A stretch of DNA of 38,890 nucleotides. It comes from Deltaproteobacteria bacterium. GTDB lineage: Bacteria; Myxococcota_A; Polyangia; HGW-17; JAJRWW01. The notes under the pieces are model-generated. The model was not told the origin of the DNA. It ran no database searches and saw nothing but the letters and a program-made list of their open reading frames with translations. Both the position numbers and the translations under genes were made by a program. The stretch lies in assembly GCA_029938605.1 (NCBI GenBank), contig JAOZUO010000016.1, forward strand, positions 1-38,890, in the 5' to 3' direction. Below are positions 27,215 to 34,199 of this stretch, piece by piece (the first letter of the stretch is position 1; every line of letters begins with the position of its first letter).

Positions 27215-27445
27215 ATGACTTTCCGTGAAATTCGATCCGCAGCACTGGAATTGGATCTCAAAGCACGGGCAAAACTGGCGCAGGATCTTCTGACCAGCCT
27301 TGAAGAGCTCTCTGACGGCGAAAATGCCAAATTGTGGGCTGAAGAAGCCCGACGAAGAGACGAACAACTAGATCAAAATCCAGATCTCGCAGTAGACGGT
27401 GAGTTGGTACGGAAACAAGCACTGGATCGATTTCCCCGGCAATGA
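27215..27445 (+). CDS. addiction-module antitoxin (Unstab_antitox-like)
   Basis: A 76-aa protein with GAGAGGAA before the ATG; a longer frame from 27113 has no ribosome site. The sequence fits the small 'addiction module' antitoxin family (PF09720 type): an N-terminal segment LELDLKARAKLAQDLLTSL, the acidic middle with LWAEEARRRDEQLDQ, and the C-terminal DLAVDGELVRKQAL. The whole length is typical. Its stop overlaps the toxin start by four bases (ATGA). It should neutralise the toxin and repress the operon. Confidence 0.87.
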   Translation: MTFREIRSAALELDLKARAKLAQDLLTSLEELSDGENAKLWAEEARRRDEQLDQNPDLAVDGELVRKQALDRFPRQ

Positions 27446-27732
27446 CCTACGTTTTCCACCCCGCCGCAGAGCAGGAGCTCTACGAGGCGGCCGCGTACTA
27501 CGACGAAAAAAGTGTGGGTCTGGGGCGAGAATTCATCCTGGAAATATTCAAAGCGGTGGATCTTGTCCGCGAGTATCCAGAAGCCGCGCCGAGAATATCC
27601 GATCTTGAACGTAGAAAGCTTGTTGCCAGGTTTCCATACGGAGTGATCTACTCCATTCGAGCCGAAGAAATTCGAATCCTGGCGGTGATGAACCTAAAAC
27701 GCAGGCCGGAATACTGGCAATATAGGAAATAG
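27442..27732 (+). CDS. ParE/RelE-superfamily toxin
   Basis: A 96-aa protein with the ParE pattern: MTYVFHPAAEQELYEAAAYY at the start, a central FKAVDLVREYPEAAPRI, then RKLVARFPYGVIYSI and the final strand IRILAVMNLKRRPEYW. Members poison gyrase (ParE) or the ribosome (RelE); the family pattern with ARRFPYGVIY-like core is nearer ParE. It overlaps the antitoxin gene by four bases. Its last ten codons fall inside the 182-bp repeat that is also found, without the rest of the gene, at 23618. The pgi-tail copy D begins 13 bp after the stop. Confidence 0.87.
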   Translation: MTYVFHPAAEQELYEAAAYYDEKSVGLGREFILEIFKAVDLVREYPEAAPRISDLERRKLVARFPYGVIYSIRAEEIRILAVMNLKRRPEYWQYRK

Positions 27733-27877
27733 CCCCTCTTCGACACGACAGCTCCACCACCGACCTGATCAACCACTTCAAGACGCTACGCTGAAGCTGA
27801 CCACACAGCTCAGCAGTCGTCCGAGTTGTCCGAGTCGTCCAATGCCACAACTTCTCCACGCATACTCAGCAAAGTAC
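27696..27877 (+). repeat. 182-bp repeat, copy D (includes pgi-tail 27745-27796)
   Basis: Partner of 23618-23799, same length with no gaps. Here both flanking genes are intact: the toxin ends at 27732 on the plus strand, and the 67-aa gene ends at 27810 on the minus strand. Copy D is therefore probably the source of copy B. The pgi tail sits between the two convergent gene ends. Confidence 0.85.
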
Positions 27878-28013
27878 GGTGAGCCTCTTCGAGCCATTTC
27901 AGCTTCAGGTGAAATGGCATTCGCGCGAGACGCTTGAGCTGAGCCAACTCGTGATCCTCAAAGCCCACCTCCCAAACGCGATCCGAGGCGTGGCGCTCTC
28001 TAGAGTCAGTCAT
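27810..28013 (-). CDS. small charged protein, 67 aa, function unknown
   Basis: The ATG at 28013 has GGAG seven bases upstream and overlaps the end of the lipoprotein gene by eight bases, so it is co-translated. An in-frame GTG at 28019 is too close to that site. The sequence is charged: a tryptophan-containing N-terminus, then DHELAQLKRLARMPFHLKLK and WLEEAHRTLLSMRG. This helix pattern recurs in short proteins often seen beside toxins or nucleotidyltransferases, but I cannot name the family. The acidic tail ends in DDSDNSDDC. A remnant of a close relative's tail lies at 23720-23799. An antitoxin-like role is possible but unproven. Confidence 0.65.
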   Translation of the reverse strand: MTDSRERHASDRVWEVGFEDHELAQLKRLARMPFHLKLKWLEEAHRTLLSMRGEVVALDDSDNSDDC

Positions 28014-28686
28014 GGTCACGCTCCTGGCAAGCCTGGCGCACGCGCTTGTTGTAGCTGGCCACGGCAGCGCGCAGGGCGGGCTCGTGCTGCTTGGACAGGA
28101 ACAGGGTTCGAAAGGCCTCGCCGGCGCGAACGTCGCGGTAGCCCACGCGCATGACCATGGGGAGGATCACCGAGGACAGGACGGCGACGCCGATGAAGAC
28201 GAACCCGGTCACGATGCGGGCCTGACCGGCTGTGGTCATGGACTCGAAGTTGGGCGCTGAGAAGTCGTGCACCAGGCCCCCACCCGCAATACCCAGGAGC
28301 ACCAACCCGGCGAGGGAGGTGCTGCTCGCCAGGACCCGGGTCCGTCCTCGCCGCGCGGTGGCCGCCCAGATCCGGCGGTAGCTCCTGGTCAGCTGTTTGT
28401 CTCGCAGCAGATTCAGCCCCTCTTCAGCGCTGATCCGTCGGCCTCCCCGATAGAAAGTCCACGCGCGACTCTCGCGGGCCCGGTTCACCCCCACGTCGGG
28501 GTTGCGCTCGGACTGGGCGCTGGACCAGGCGGGTCGAAGCACCATGGAGTGTTTCCAGACACAAGCCTCGAGCGTGGTCGGTCCGGTGGGAGCCCGGGGC
28601 GCCTTGCCAAACTTGAAGGACACTGAGCAGCCGGCCACTAACCCAACCAGCAGCAGCGACAGCGCGCCCTTAGCCATGACACGCAT
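28006..28686 (-). CDS. lipoprotein with two predicted membrane segments, radical SAM operon
   Basis: A 226-aa protein. The ATG at 28686 follows the radical SAM stop by 10 bases; a second ATG at 28677 is also possible. The longer frame to 28881 is the antisense-like shadow of the SPASM domain and is rejected. The N-terminus is a lipoprotein signal with lipobox LVAGC. A soluble basic region follows, with RAWTFYRGGRRISAEEGLNL. Two hydrophobic segments lie at ~130-150 (AGLVLLGIAGGGLV) and ~170-190 (VFIGVAVLSSVILPMV). It is probably anchored in the cell envelope and may assist export or handling of the KYGG lipoprotein, which is inference. Its last codons contain the right copy of the 24-bp repeat. 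Confidence 0.75.
   Translation of the reverse strand: MRVMAKGALSLLLVGLVAGCSVSFKFGKAPRAPTGPTTLEACVWKHSMVLRPAWSSAQSERNPDVGVNRARESRAWTFYRGGRRISAEEGLNLLRDKQLTRSYRRIWAATARRGRTRVLASSTSLAGLVLLGIAGGGLVHDFSAPNFESMTTAGQARIVTGFVFIGVAVLSSVILPMVMRVGYRDVRAGEAFRTLFLSKQHEPALRAAVASYNKRVRQACQERDHD
28019..28042 (+). repeat. 24-bp direct repeat, right copy
   Basis: Identical to 16274-16297. Here it is an integral part of the lipoprotein gene (VRQACQER near its C-terminus), so this is the likely original location. Confidence 0.85.
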
Positions 28687-28696
28687 TGCGTACACG

Positions 28697-29806
28697 TCAG
28701 CCCTGTAGGCGCTCGAGCCAGCAAAACTGGTCGGGCTGGGCCAACCGCTCGTGCAGTCCACCGCCGAGGCACACGTCGTACCAGGAGCAGTCCGCGCAGA
28801 CGCCCTCCCGGCGGATCTTCTCGTCTCGGTAGTCGGCGAAGCGCTCGAACCAGATCTTGGAAAAGCGCGTCTCCAGGGCATTGCCCTGGGCCCAGGATCG
28901 CGGCATGGAGGGGCAGGCGCTCACCTGCCCGTCGCTCAAAACCGACCCCACACAGAGCCCGGCGTGGCACTGGTTGTGATCCCCCCGGATGGCCTTCTCC
29001 CGGCGCAGGCCGATGAAGCCACCACAGGAGAATCCCACGTCGAAGGGATCGCCTTGGCGCGCCAGATCCACCCGGCGCTGATCAATGTAGTCCAGCAGGT
29101 AGTTCACCTGGGGCGAATCCAGCCAAAACTCATCGTCCGTCGCCCCCTCCAGGCGCCCCATGCGGTCGATGGTGATGAGCCGCCACAGGTTGGCGCCCGC
29201 CTCGCGCACGCCCCGCTCCACCAGGGACAGCACGGGCAGGTTGGCCGGCCGTACGCAGGTGATGGCCTCCACCACCTCGAACCCCGCCTCGACAGCGTTG
29301 GTGATCCCCGCCAGGGCGCCCACGTAGGAGCCCTCCCCGCGCACGGCGTCGTGGGTGCGCTGGTTGCCGTCGACGCTGATGGAGATGGTGCGCATGCCCG
29401 CGTCGTAGAGGCGCGCCGCCCGCTGGGGGGTCAAAAGTGTGCCGTTGGACACGATGCAGGTACGCATGCCGAGCCCGGTCATGTGCGCCACCACCTCGTA
29501 CAGGTCTTGCCGGAGCAGCGGCTCGCCGCCGGTGATGGACACGAAGATCCGCGAGCAGTCGAAGTCCTCACCGATGGTGTCCAGGATGGCGCAGATCTGC
29601 TCGGTGGTCAGCTCATCATCCTTGCGGGTGGGCCCGCAGCTCGAGCCGCAGTGGGTGCAGCGCAGGTTGCACCGCAGGGTGCACTCCCAAAAGAAGTAGG
29701 TCAGGTCCGGTTCGGAAAAGAGCCTCCGTCGCTCCTCCACGTCCCGGCGCAGCTCCACCAGGTAGGGAAAGTCACGCAGGCGAGGACGTTCGAGTGTCTT
29801 GGGCAT
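28697..29806 (-). CDS. radical SAM/SPASM enzyme, probable modifier of the KYGG lipoprotein
   Basis: A 369-aa protein. Cluster motif C46-x3-C50-x2-C53 (CNLRCTHC) binds the SAM [4Fe-4S] cluster, followed by GGEPLLR (SAM-binding), VSNGTLL and SISVDG typical of peptide-modifying members. The C-terminal SPASM part holds further cysteines: CGG (~258), CHAGLCVG, CPSMP and CADCSWYDVC near the end, enough for auxiliary clusters. This architecture is that of RiPP and protein maturases. It lies 48 bp downstream of the KYGG lipoprotein gene on the same strand, so that protein is the obvious substrate. Reaction type (crosslink, epimerisation or other) is unknown. No good ribosome site precedes the ATG. 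Confidence 0.88.
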   Translation of the reverse strand: MPKTLERPRLRDFPYLVELRRDVEERRRLFSEPDLTYFFWECTLRCNLRCTHCGSSCGPTRKDDELTTEQICAILDTIGEDFDCSRIFVSITGGEPLLRQDLYEVVAHMTGLGMRTCIVSNGTLLTPQRAARLYDAGMRTISISVDGNQRTHDAVRGEGSYVGALAGITNAVEAGFEVVEAITCVRPANLPVLSLVERGVREAGANLWRLITIDRMGRLEGATDDEFWLDSPQVNYLLDYIDQRRVDLARQGDPFDVGFSCGGFIGLRREKAIRGDHNQCHAGLCVGSVLSDGQVSACPSMPRSWAQGNALETRFSKIWFERFADYRDEKIRREGVCADCSWYDVCLGGGLHERLAQPDQFCWLERLQG

Positions 29807-29854
29807 CTTCGAGTGTCTCGGTCAAAAAAAGAGATCGACCGCGGGGTAGGTTGA

Positions 29855-30382
29855 CTAGGGACGACCACCATACTTGCGACCGGGCCGCACGCCGCCGTAC
29901 TTGAGCCGGTTCACCCGCCTGGGACCGCCATACTTGGTACGCCTGGGCCCGCCGTACTTCATGGCAGCCGGTGAAGGTCGCCTGATAGGTCGCCTGGCGG
30001 GGCGCATCACAGGCTTCATCACAGGCTTCATCACAGGTTCGGGGCGCGGCGGCGGCGGCTCGGGCGCCGGTCCACCGTACTTCACCACCACCGGCCTGGG
30101 CGGACCCATGTCCACGGGCGGCGGCCGCATCTCCATCTGGTTCGGGCCACCGTACTTGGTGATCCGAGGACCGCCCCCGTCCATGCCCATGGGCGACGGA
30201 CCGCCATACTTCGCCGTCATGGGCGGAGGATTGTCCGCCGCACTCGAGCCCTTCTTTCCGCTACACGCCGCCAGGAAGGCCGACACCGCCGAGGTGCTCG
30301 TCAGCGCCAACCACCCCCCCGCCGCTCCCGTCAACAGCTCCCCCAGAAAGGACCGTCGACTCCGTCGCTGATCGTCCGCCAT
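29855..30382 (-). CDS. Tat-exported lipoprotein with seven KYGG motifs, candidate radical SAM substrate
   Basis: A 175-aa protein from the ATG at 30382; an upstream TTG at 30442 gives an unlikely N-terminus. Residues 8-14 are a twin-arginine motif (SRRSFLG), then a hydrophobic segment and lipobox LAAC with Cys40. The mature part is Pro/Arg-rich, low in hydrophobics, and punctuated by seven KYGG motifs at about K58, K76, K101, K142, K150, K161 and K170, five followed by Pro. Spacing shortens toward the C-terminus. Between motifs 3 and 4 is a VMKP repeat. Such identical short motifs in a disordered chain beside a SPASM enzyme look like multiple core sites. Tat export would allow modification in the cytoplasm before transport. 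Function is unknown. Confidence 0.85.
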   Translation of the reverse strand: MADDQRRSRRSFLGELLTGAAGGWLALTSTSAVSAFLAACSGKKGSSAADNPPPMTAKYGGPSPMGMDGGGPRITKYGGPNQMEMRPPPVDMGPPRPVVVKYGGPAPEPPPPRPEPVMKPVMKPVMRPARRPIRRPSPAAMKYGGPRRTKYGGPRRVNRLKYGGVRPGRKYGGRP

Positions 30383-31160
30383 GTATACACTCGCTTCCCG
30401 GAACCGGAATCCAGATACCGGACATCTGATACCAGACACCAAGCCTGATCCTAAGAGTAGGGGGAGCGGGCGCCGGCTGTCAACCGACGGCCGGGAGCGA
30501 GTGCCGATCTTCCGGGGTGCCTCGGGTCAGATCCCGGTTTAACAGGATTTCGCATACTTGGGCTCCGTGGCACCTGTGGGCGGTGATTCGCCGTGCGAGA
30601 TCTTTCTCCTTTCTCCCCGGGTGACTGACAAGGTCCTGGCGTCGAGCGTGGGTAGCAGGCACGAACGTTGGGTGAAACCGCTCACGTAAGGGTGTGCCGG
30701 TTTTTTTGATCAGAAAAAAGATGGGGACGCCCGGGCGTTGGCGACCCCGCCAGGCGTCCGGGTCAACCAGTGGTGTGTGCGTCATCGCTGGCTACGTCCA
30801 TGGGGAAGAATTAGAAGCAGGGCGGCGCTTGCACCCAATAACGCGGCCACAATCACCTCACTTGAAAACCAAGTCCATGAGTATTGACCGCTTTGAGGGC
30901 CCAAGCGCAGGACGGACCTCTTTTTCGAGGCATCGAATGTGCCGGATCTGCTTGGTCTGCGCCTGCAGGGCCGCTGCACCCTCTTTGCTCGAGCCCTCAG
31001 AGCTCAGGGTGATGCGTCGGCGGCGATACGCTGGAATGAGAATTTCACACCAACGCCAAACGCCGTCGGTCAAAACATAAGGATTCAGCCAGTGGGTAAG
31101 CGAGTTCGGCACCTCGAAGGGTAGGCGTCCCCAGGAGCGATGGCCAGGAGCGAGCGGGTG
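30383..31160. other. intergenic region upstream of the KYGG operon with one weak small ORF
   Basis: About 780 bp. Near the KYGG start, GATACC occurs at 30414 and 30428 in a 14-bp near-repeat (GATACCGGACATCT / GATACCAGACACC), a possible control site. On the minus strand 30858-31112 (GTG start, no ribosome site) could encode 84 residues beginning MPNSLTHWLNPYVLTDGV. Its composition is protein-like, and it is followed by a short hydrophobic frame. I give it a low chance of being a gene. The rest shows nothing supportable. Confidence 0.3.
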
Positions 31161-31922
31161 CTAATACAACTTGAAGCGTAGGTACCAGCCCAGCTTGATC
31201 TCGCCGCCGTCGGACTTGGGCTTGACGGTCAGGACGAGCTTTTGGACGCAGGAGGTGAGGGGCATGTGAGCCTTGTAGTTGAAGGTGCGGCTGATATTCG
31301 ACAACTTAACGGAGCCGTCGTCTTTGTACTCCAGCATGAAATTGAGGTGGCCCTGGGGGAACTTGGCGTCGGAGGCCACGGCCTTTTTCCAGCACTCGAC
31401 AATCTTGGGCTCCAGCGCCTTGAGCGCCTTGGCGAAACCATCGCCGTCGGTGAGCTTGCCGGTGATCTTCGGGGCCTCGAACTTCACGCTCACCTTTTTG
31501 GGCGCGTCCTTCGTGTTTTTCAGGCTCTGGCATATCTGCTTGGCGATCGTGAACTGCTTGCCCCCGGCCTCAAAGCGGCACACGAGCTTGCGCGCGGGCA
31601 CCCACACGGTGAACTTGTACCTTCCCATGCCGCCAGACCCGCCGCTGCCCGTGCTGAGCTCCTGGGTCTTGTGCAGCGTGACCGTGATCTTGGGAAACCC
31701 CTTGGCCTCTAAAACGGCGGTGTTGTTCGACACCGAAAAATTGAGCTTTTCGGGGCGCAGGATCGAAAACCCAATGGTCTTGTCCTCGAAGGGCACGAGC
31801 TTGCCGGGATCCAGCTCGGCCTTCTTCTGGTCGCCATCGCCGCCCTTGGCGCCGCACCCAACCACGGACAACACCGCGACGCTCACCAAACCAACGAAAA
31901 CAAACAACTGGGATCTACGCAT
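31161..31922 (-). CDS. lipoprotein with AgmX/PglI-type C-terminal domain
   Basis: A 253-aa protein with a perfect AGGAGG site before the ATG at 31922; the frame back to 31997 has none. The signal ends in lipobox SVVGC. A basic middle region is followed by ~95 C-terminal residues with the pattern of the AgmX/PglI C-terminal domain: an N-terminal helix with a single Cys (IVECWKKAV), GHLNFMLEYKDDGSV, a later Cys in TSCVQKLVL, and GGEIKLGWYLRF. In that family the two cysteines are thought to pair. Such proteins are common in myxobacteria in gliding and envelope complexes. It is 76 bp downstream of the membrane protein gene, same strand. Its function here is unknown. Confidence 0.78.
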   Translation of the reverse strand: MRRSQLFVFVGLVSVAVLSVVGCGAKGGDGDQKKAELDPGKLVPFEDKTIGFSILRPEKLNFSVSNNTAVLEAKGFPKITVTLHKTQELSTGSGGSGGMGRYKFTVWVPARKLVCRFEAGGKQFTIAKQICQSLKNTKDAPKKVSVKFEAPKITGKLTDGDGFAKALKALEPKIVECWKKAVASDAKFPQGHLNFMLEYKDDGSVKLSNISRTFNYKAHMPLTSCVQKLVLTVKPKSDGGEIKLGWYLRFKLY

Positions 31923-31998
31923 GAAGACCTCCTGAACTGGCGCGGCGAAGACTGCGCCGATGAGGTTCGGTACTATCGAACCCAGGCCCAAAGACAAG

Positions 31999-32922
31999 CT
32001 ACTTCAACTGTCGAATCATGCGGGGAGCGCCCGACCAGAACCACCAGGCGTGTTCGCTGGTGCTCGTATTGCGAGCGAAGCTGATCACCCTGGCGGGCCG
32101 GAGGCCGCGGCGCCAATCATCAAGGGCGTAACCGCCGCCGCAAGCCGTAAAATACACAAGTTTGAGACGCGGACCGCACAGCACGCGGGTACCGAGTTGC
32201 TTCGCCGTGAAGACCTTTCCGTTGTCGTAGTGCACCTCTCCGGACCGGCCGTGGGTGGCGAGGATCACCACCTCACCGTAGCGAAATGCCTGGCGCAGGG
32301 AGGCCGGGGAGACGCGGTCCACGACAACATTGCCCGTTCCCCAACGCTGGCGAGCAGCCCGGCTGATACGGTAGCTGGCCAGGGTCAGCACCCACCGGGG
32401 TGTCTCGCCGAGGTTCACTGCATGGCGATCGTAGAGCACGTACACCCGCGCGGGGCGACCATCGAGCTCCCGCGCCAAAGTGGTCGAATGCAGCGCGATC
32501 CCGAAGATCACCAGTCCGACCAGACCTCCCATGGCGGCGATGACAGCGGCGAACCGTCGGCGCCTGGGCGTAGCCCCGAGGCGAGCCACCACCGGAATGG
32601 TGCGCGCGGAGCCAAGCGCGGCAAGGACCACCGCGATACTCCACACCACCAGCCAACCGGCCACCAGCCCCACGCCCACCACGGGCAGGATCTGATTCGA
32701 GGCCCTGAGCAAGCGATCGGTGCTCGGAAGATAGATCGTCGCGGTCAGAGCCGCGAAGACCACGACGAATCCCGCCAGCAGTAGCTGCAGCAGCAAGGTG
32801 AGCCCCATGGCCCGCACATAACAACGCGACACCTCAGGCTGTTTCATCCGCCCGAAGATCCACCAGCGAAACGGTGCGGGGGTCAGCAAGCACCCGACGC
32901 AACGCAGCCGGTGGTTAGACAT
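31999..32922 (-). CDS. membrane protein with C-terminal caspase/CHAT-like His-Cys motif
   Basis: A 307-aa protein. Three hydrophobic segments lie at ~38-62, ~78-103 and ~125-145, followed by a soluble C-terminal half. That half starts with VYVLYDRHAV and contains EVVILATHGRSGEV (H224) and LKLVYFTACGGG (C261). A His-Gly and a Cys-Gly-Gly at the ends of two predicted strands, 37 residues apart, is the layout of caspase-like and CHAT peptidases. The start codon overlaps the glycosyltransferase stop (TGATG), so translation is coupled. If active, it would be a membrane-anchored protease. The family call is a hypothesis based on these motifs, and no known member is claimed. Confidence 0.6.
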   Translation of the reverse strand: MSNHRLRCVGCLLTPAPFRWWIFGRMKQPEVSRCYVRAMGLTLLLQLLLAGFVVVFAALTATIYLPSTDRLLRASNQILPVVGVGLVAGWLVVWSIAVVLAALGSARTIPVVARLGATPRRRRFAAVIAAMGGLVGLVIFGIALHSTTLARELDGRPARVYVLYDRHAVNLGETPRWVLTLASYRISRAARQRWGTGNVVVDRVSPASLRQAFRYGEVVILATHGRSGEVHYDNGKVFTAKQLGTRVLCGPRLKLVYFTACGGGYALDDWRRGLRPARVISFARNTSTSEHAWWFWSGAPRMIRQLK

Positions 32923-34070
32923 CAGCCCTTTTCCTCGGGCAACAGCGGGCCGCCGTAGCTGCCCAGGGATTCGGACTCGAGGGTGTCGGGGCGGGGCTCG
33001 TCCTTGTACACGTCAACAAGCAGCTCTGCCAGGCAGTCGTGTACGGGCCCGTTGTCCAGGGGCTTATAGTCGCCTAAGGCCTGGGTGTGGGTGTCGATGT
33101 TATCGAGGAATCCGACGATGGTGTCGGCGTCCAGGTCTCCCGCCCAGGCGCCGTAGCCGAGCTTGTCCAGATACCGGGCGTTGAGCTCCTGCTCATACTG
33201 GCCGTCGATGGGCACCGACAGCATGGGCACGTGCAGGTGCACGGCCTCCCCCATGAGAGAGAATCCGCCGCCGGCGATGACCGCCCGGGCCGTGCGTAGG
33301 TCGTCCACGAACCCGTCCTGGGAGAAGGGGCAGAGCCGCACGTTGCCCTCCTGACCCTCCTTGCCCAAGCCGTAGACCCGGAACTCGCAGTCCAGCTTCC
33401 GCAACATGGGCACCAGCGCCTCATTGCTGGCGGCGGTCTGGTAGACCAGCACGTGGTCGCCAGGCTCTCGAACGGCGCGGAGGATCTCCGGCCGCAGGAT
33501 CGGCGGCACCAGGGTCGTGCGACGCTTTCGCACAGGCGGAAAAAAGAAGCTGGTCACCAGGTAGTGGTAGGCCCCGGGGATCTTGATCTTCACGGCCATC
33601 TTGGCGATGAGAAAATCCCGGCTCTTGCCGCCGGTGACGTCGTCGGTGTGTTGGCAACGGTTGATCACCTGCATGTTGTCGATGGAGATCACCGGGATCC
33701 GATGGTTCAACCCATACCAATAAGCCCAGGTCTCGAAGTCACTGATCACCACCTCGGGATCAAAGCCGTCCTCGGCCACCTTGGAGTAGGCCGCGATGTT
33801 CCACAGCAGCCCGTGGGGCGCCTTCTTGAGGTTGGACATCACCGATTTGGCGAGGTCCAGAGCGTTGCCCTCATACTGGAGATGCAAGCCGCTAATCTCC
33901 TGGATGGTGATCCCCTCTCGCTCGAAGAAAATCTTCTGCAAAAAGGCGTGGGCCCGCCCCGACACCACCACGCGCACCTGGTGGCTCGCGGCGAGGAGCC
34001 CCTCGAGGATCACGCGGCTCCGCGTGGCGTGCCCCATGCCTTCCCCGGTAACTCCATACAAAATTCGCAT
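32922..34070 (-). CDS. MJ1255/VC2487-type glycosyltransferase-like protein
   Basis: A 382-aa GT-B-fold protein with AGGAGG five bases before the ATG. The N-terminal Gly-rich loop is MRILYGVTGEGMGHATRS. Asp-rich strands follow (VVISDFETWAYW). The C-terminal half holds the nucleotide-sugar site pattern GGFSLMGEAVHLHVPMLSVP and a downstream QYEQELNARYL. Length and motifs match the MJ1255/VC2487 glycosyltransferase family (MurG/UGT-like). There is no signal or membrane segment, so it is probably a cytoplasmic face enzyme. The acceptor is unknown. It is coupled to the membrane protein downstream, which suggests joint action in the envelope. Confidence 0.85.
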   Translation of the reverse strand: MRILYGVTGEGMGHATRSRVILEGLLAASHQVRVVVSGRAHAFLQKIFFEREGITIQEISGLHLQYEGNALDLAKSVMSNLKKAPHGLLWNIAAYSKVAEDGFDPEVVISDFETWAYWYGLNHRIPVISIDNMQVINRCQHTDDVTGGKSRDFLIAKMAVKIKIPGAYHYLVTSFFFPPVRKRRTTLVPPILRPEILRAVREPGDHVLVYQTAASNEALVPMLRKLDCEFRVYGLGKEGQEGNVRLCPFSQDGFVDDLRTARAVIAGGGFSLMGEAVHLHVPMLSVPIDGQYEQELNARYLDKLGYGAWAGDLDADTIVGFLDNIDTHTQALGDYKPLDNGPVHDCLAELLVDVYKDEPRPDTLESESLGSYGGPLLPEEKG

Positions 34071-34104
34071 CGACTCCTCCTACGGGGTCTTCGTGGCCTT
34101 CGTG

Positions 34105-34121
34105 ACCATGGTAACCATGGT
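34105..34121. promoter_or_regulatory. palindromic ACCATGGT pair in a divergent promoter region
   Basis: Two ACCATGGT octamers (each its own reverse complement) at 34105-34112 and 34114-34121 with one base between, flanked by GTG on the left and GACC on the right. They lie in the 129-bp gap between the glycosyltransferase (minus) and the lyase (plus). A shared operator is possible; no regulator is identified. Confidence 0.35.
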
Positions 34122-34199
34122 GACCAGCATTGAATGGAAAGAGCCTACGTCTCCACGCCCCCACAGGCAAGCGGCGCCCAAAGAGGGTATAGTGATGCC

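Noticed and set aside
23667..27859. Minus-strand frames reading VLKWLIRxVVELS across the pgi-tail repeats
   Set aside because: They look like a conserved small protein only because they are antisense to the same repeated pgi end; no ribosome site and each runs into unrelated flanks.
23618..27877. Integron attC sites as an explanation for the repeats
   Set aside because: No GTTRRRY/RYYYAAC core pair at the expected ends, and the repeats contain coding tails rather than a folded palindrome.
28687..28881. Upstream extension of the lipoprotein gene after the radical SAM gene
   Set aside because: It overlaps the SPASM coding region, and a lipoprotein signal begins at 28686.
31915..31960. Similarity between the leader of the AgmX-like lipoprotein and 23835-23866 (both contain GAAGACCTCCTGA)
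   Set aside because: About 30 bp with mismatches and partly explained by a shared strong ribosome-binding site; too short to interpret.
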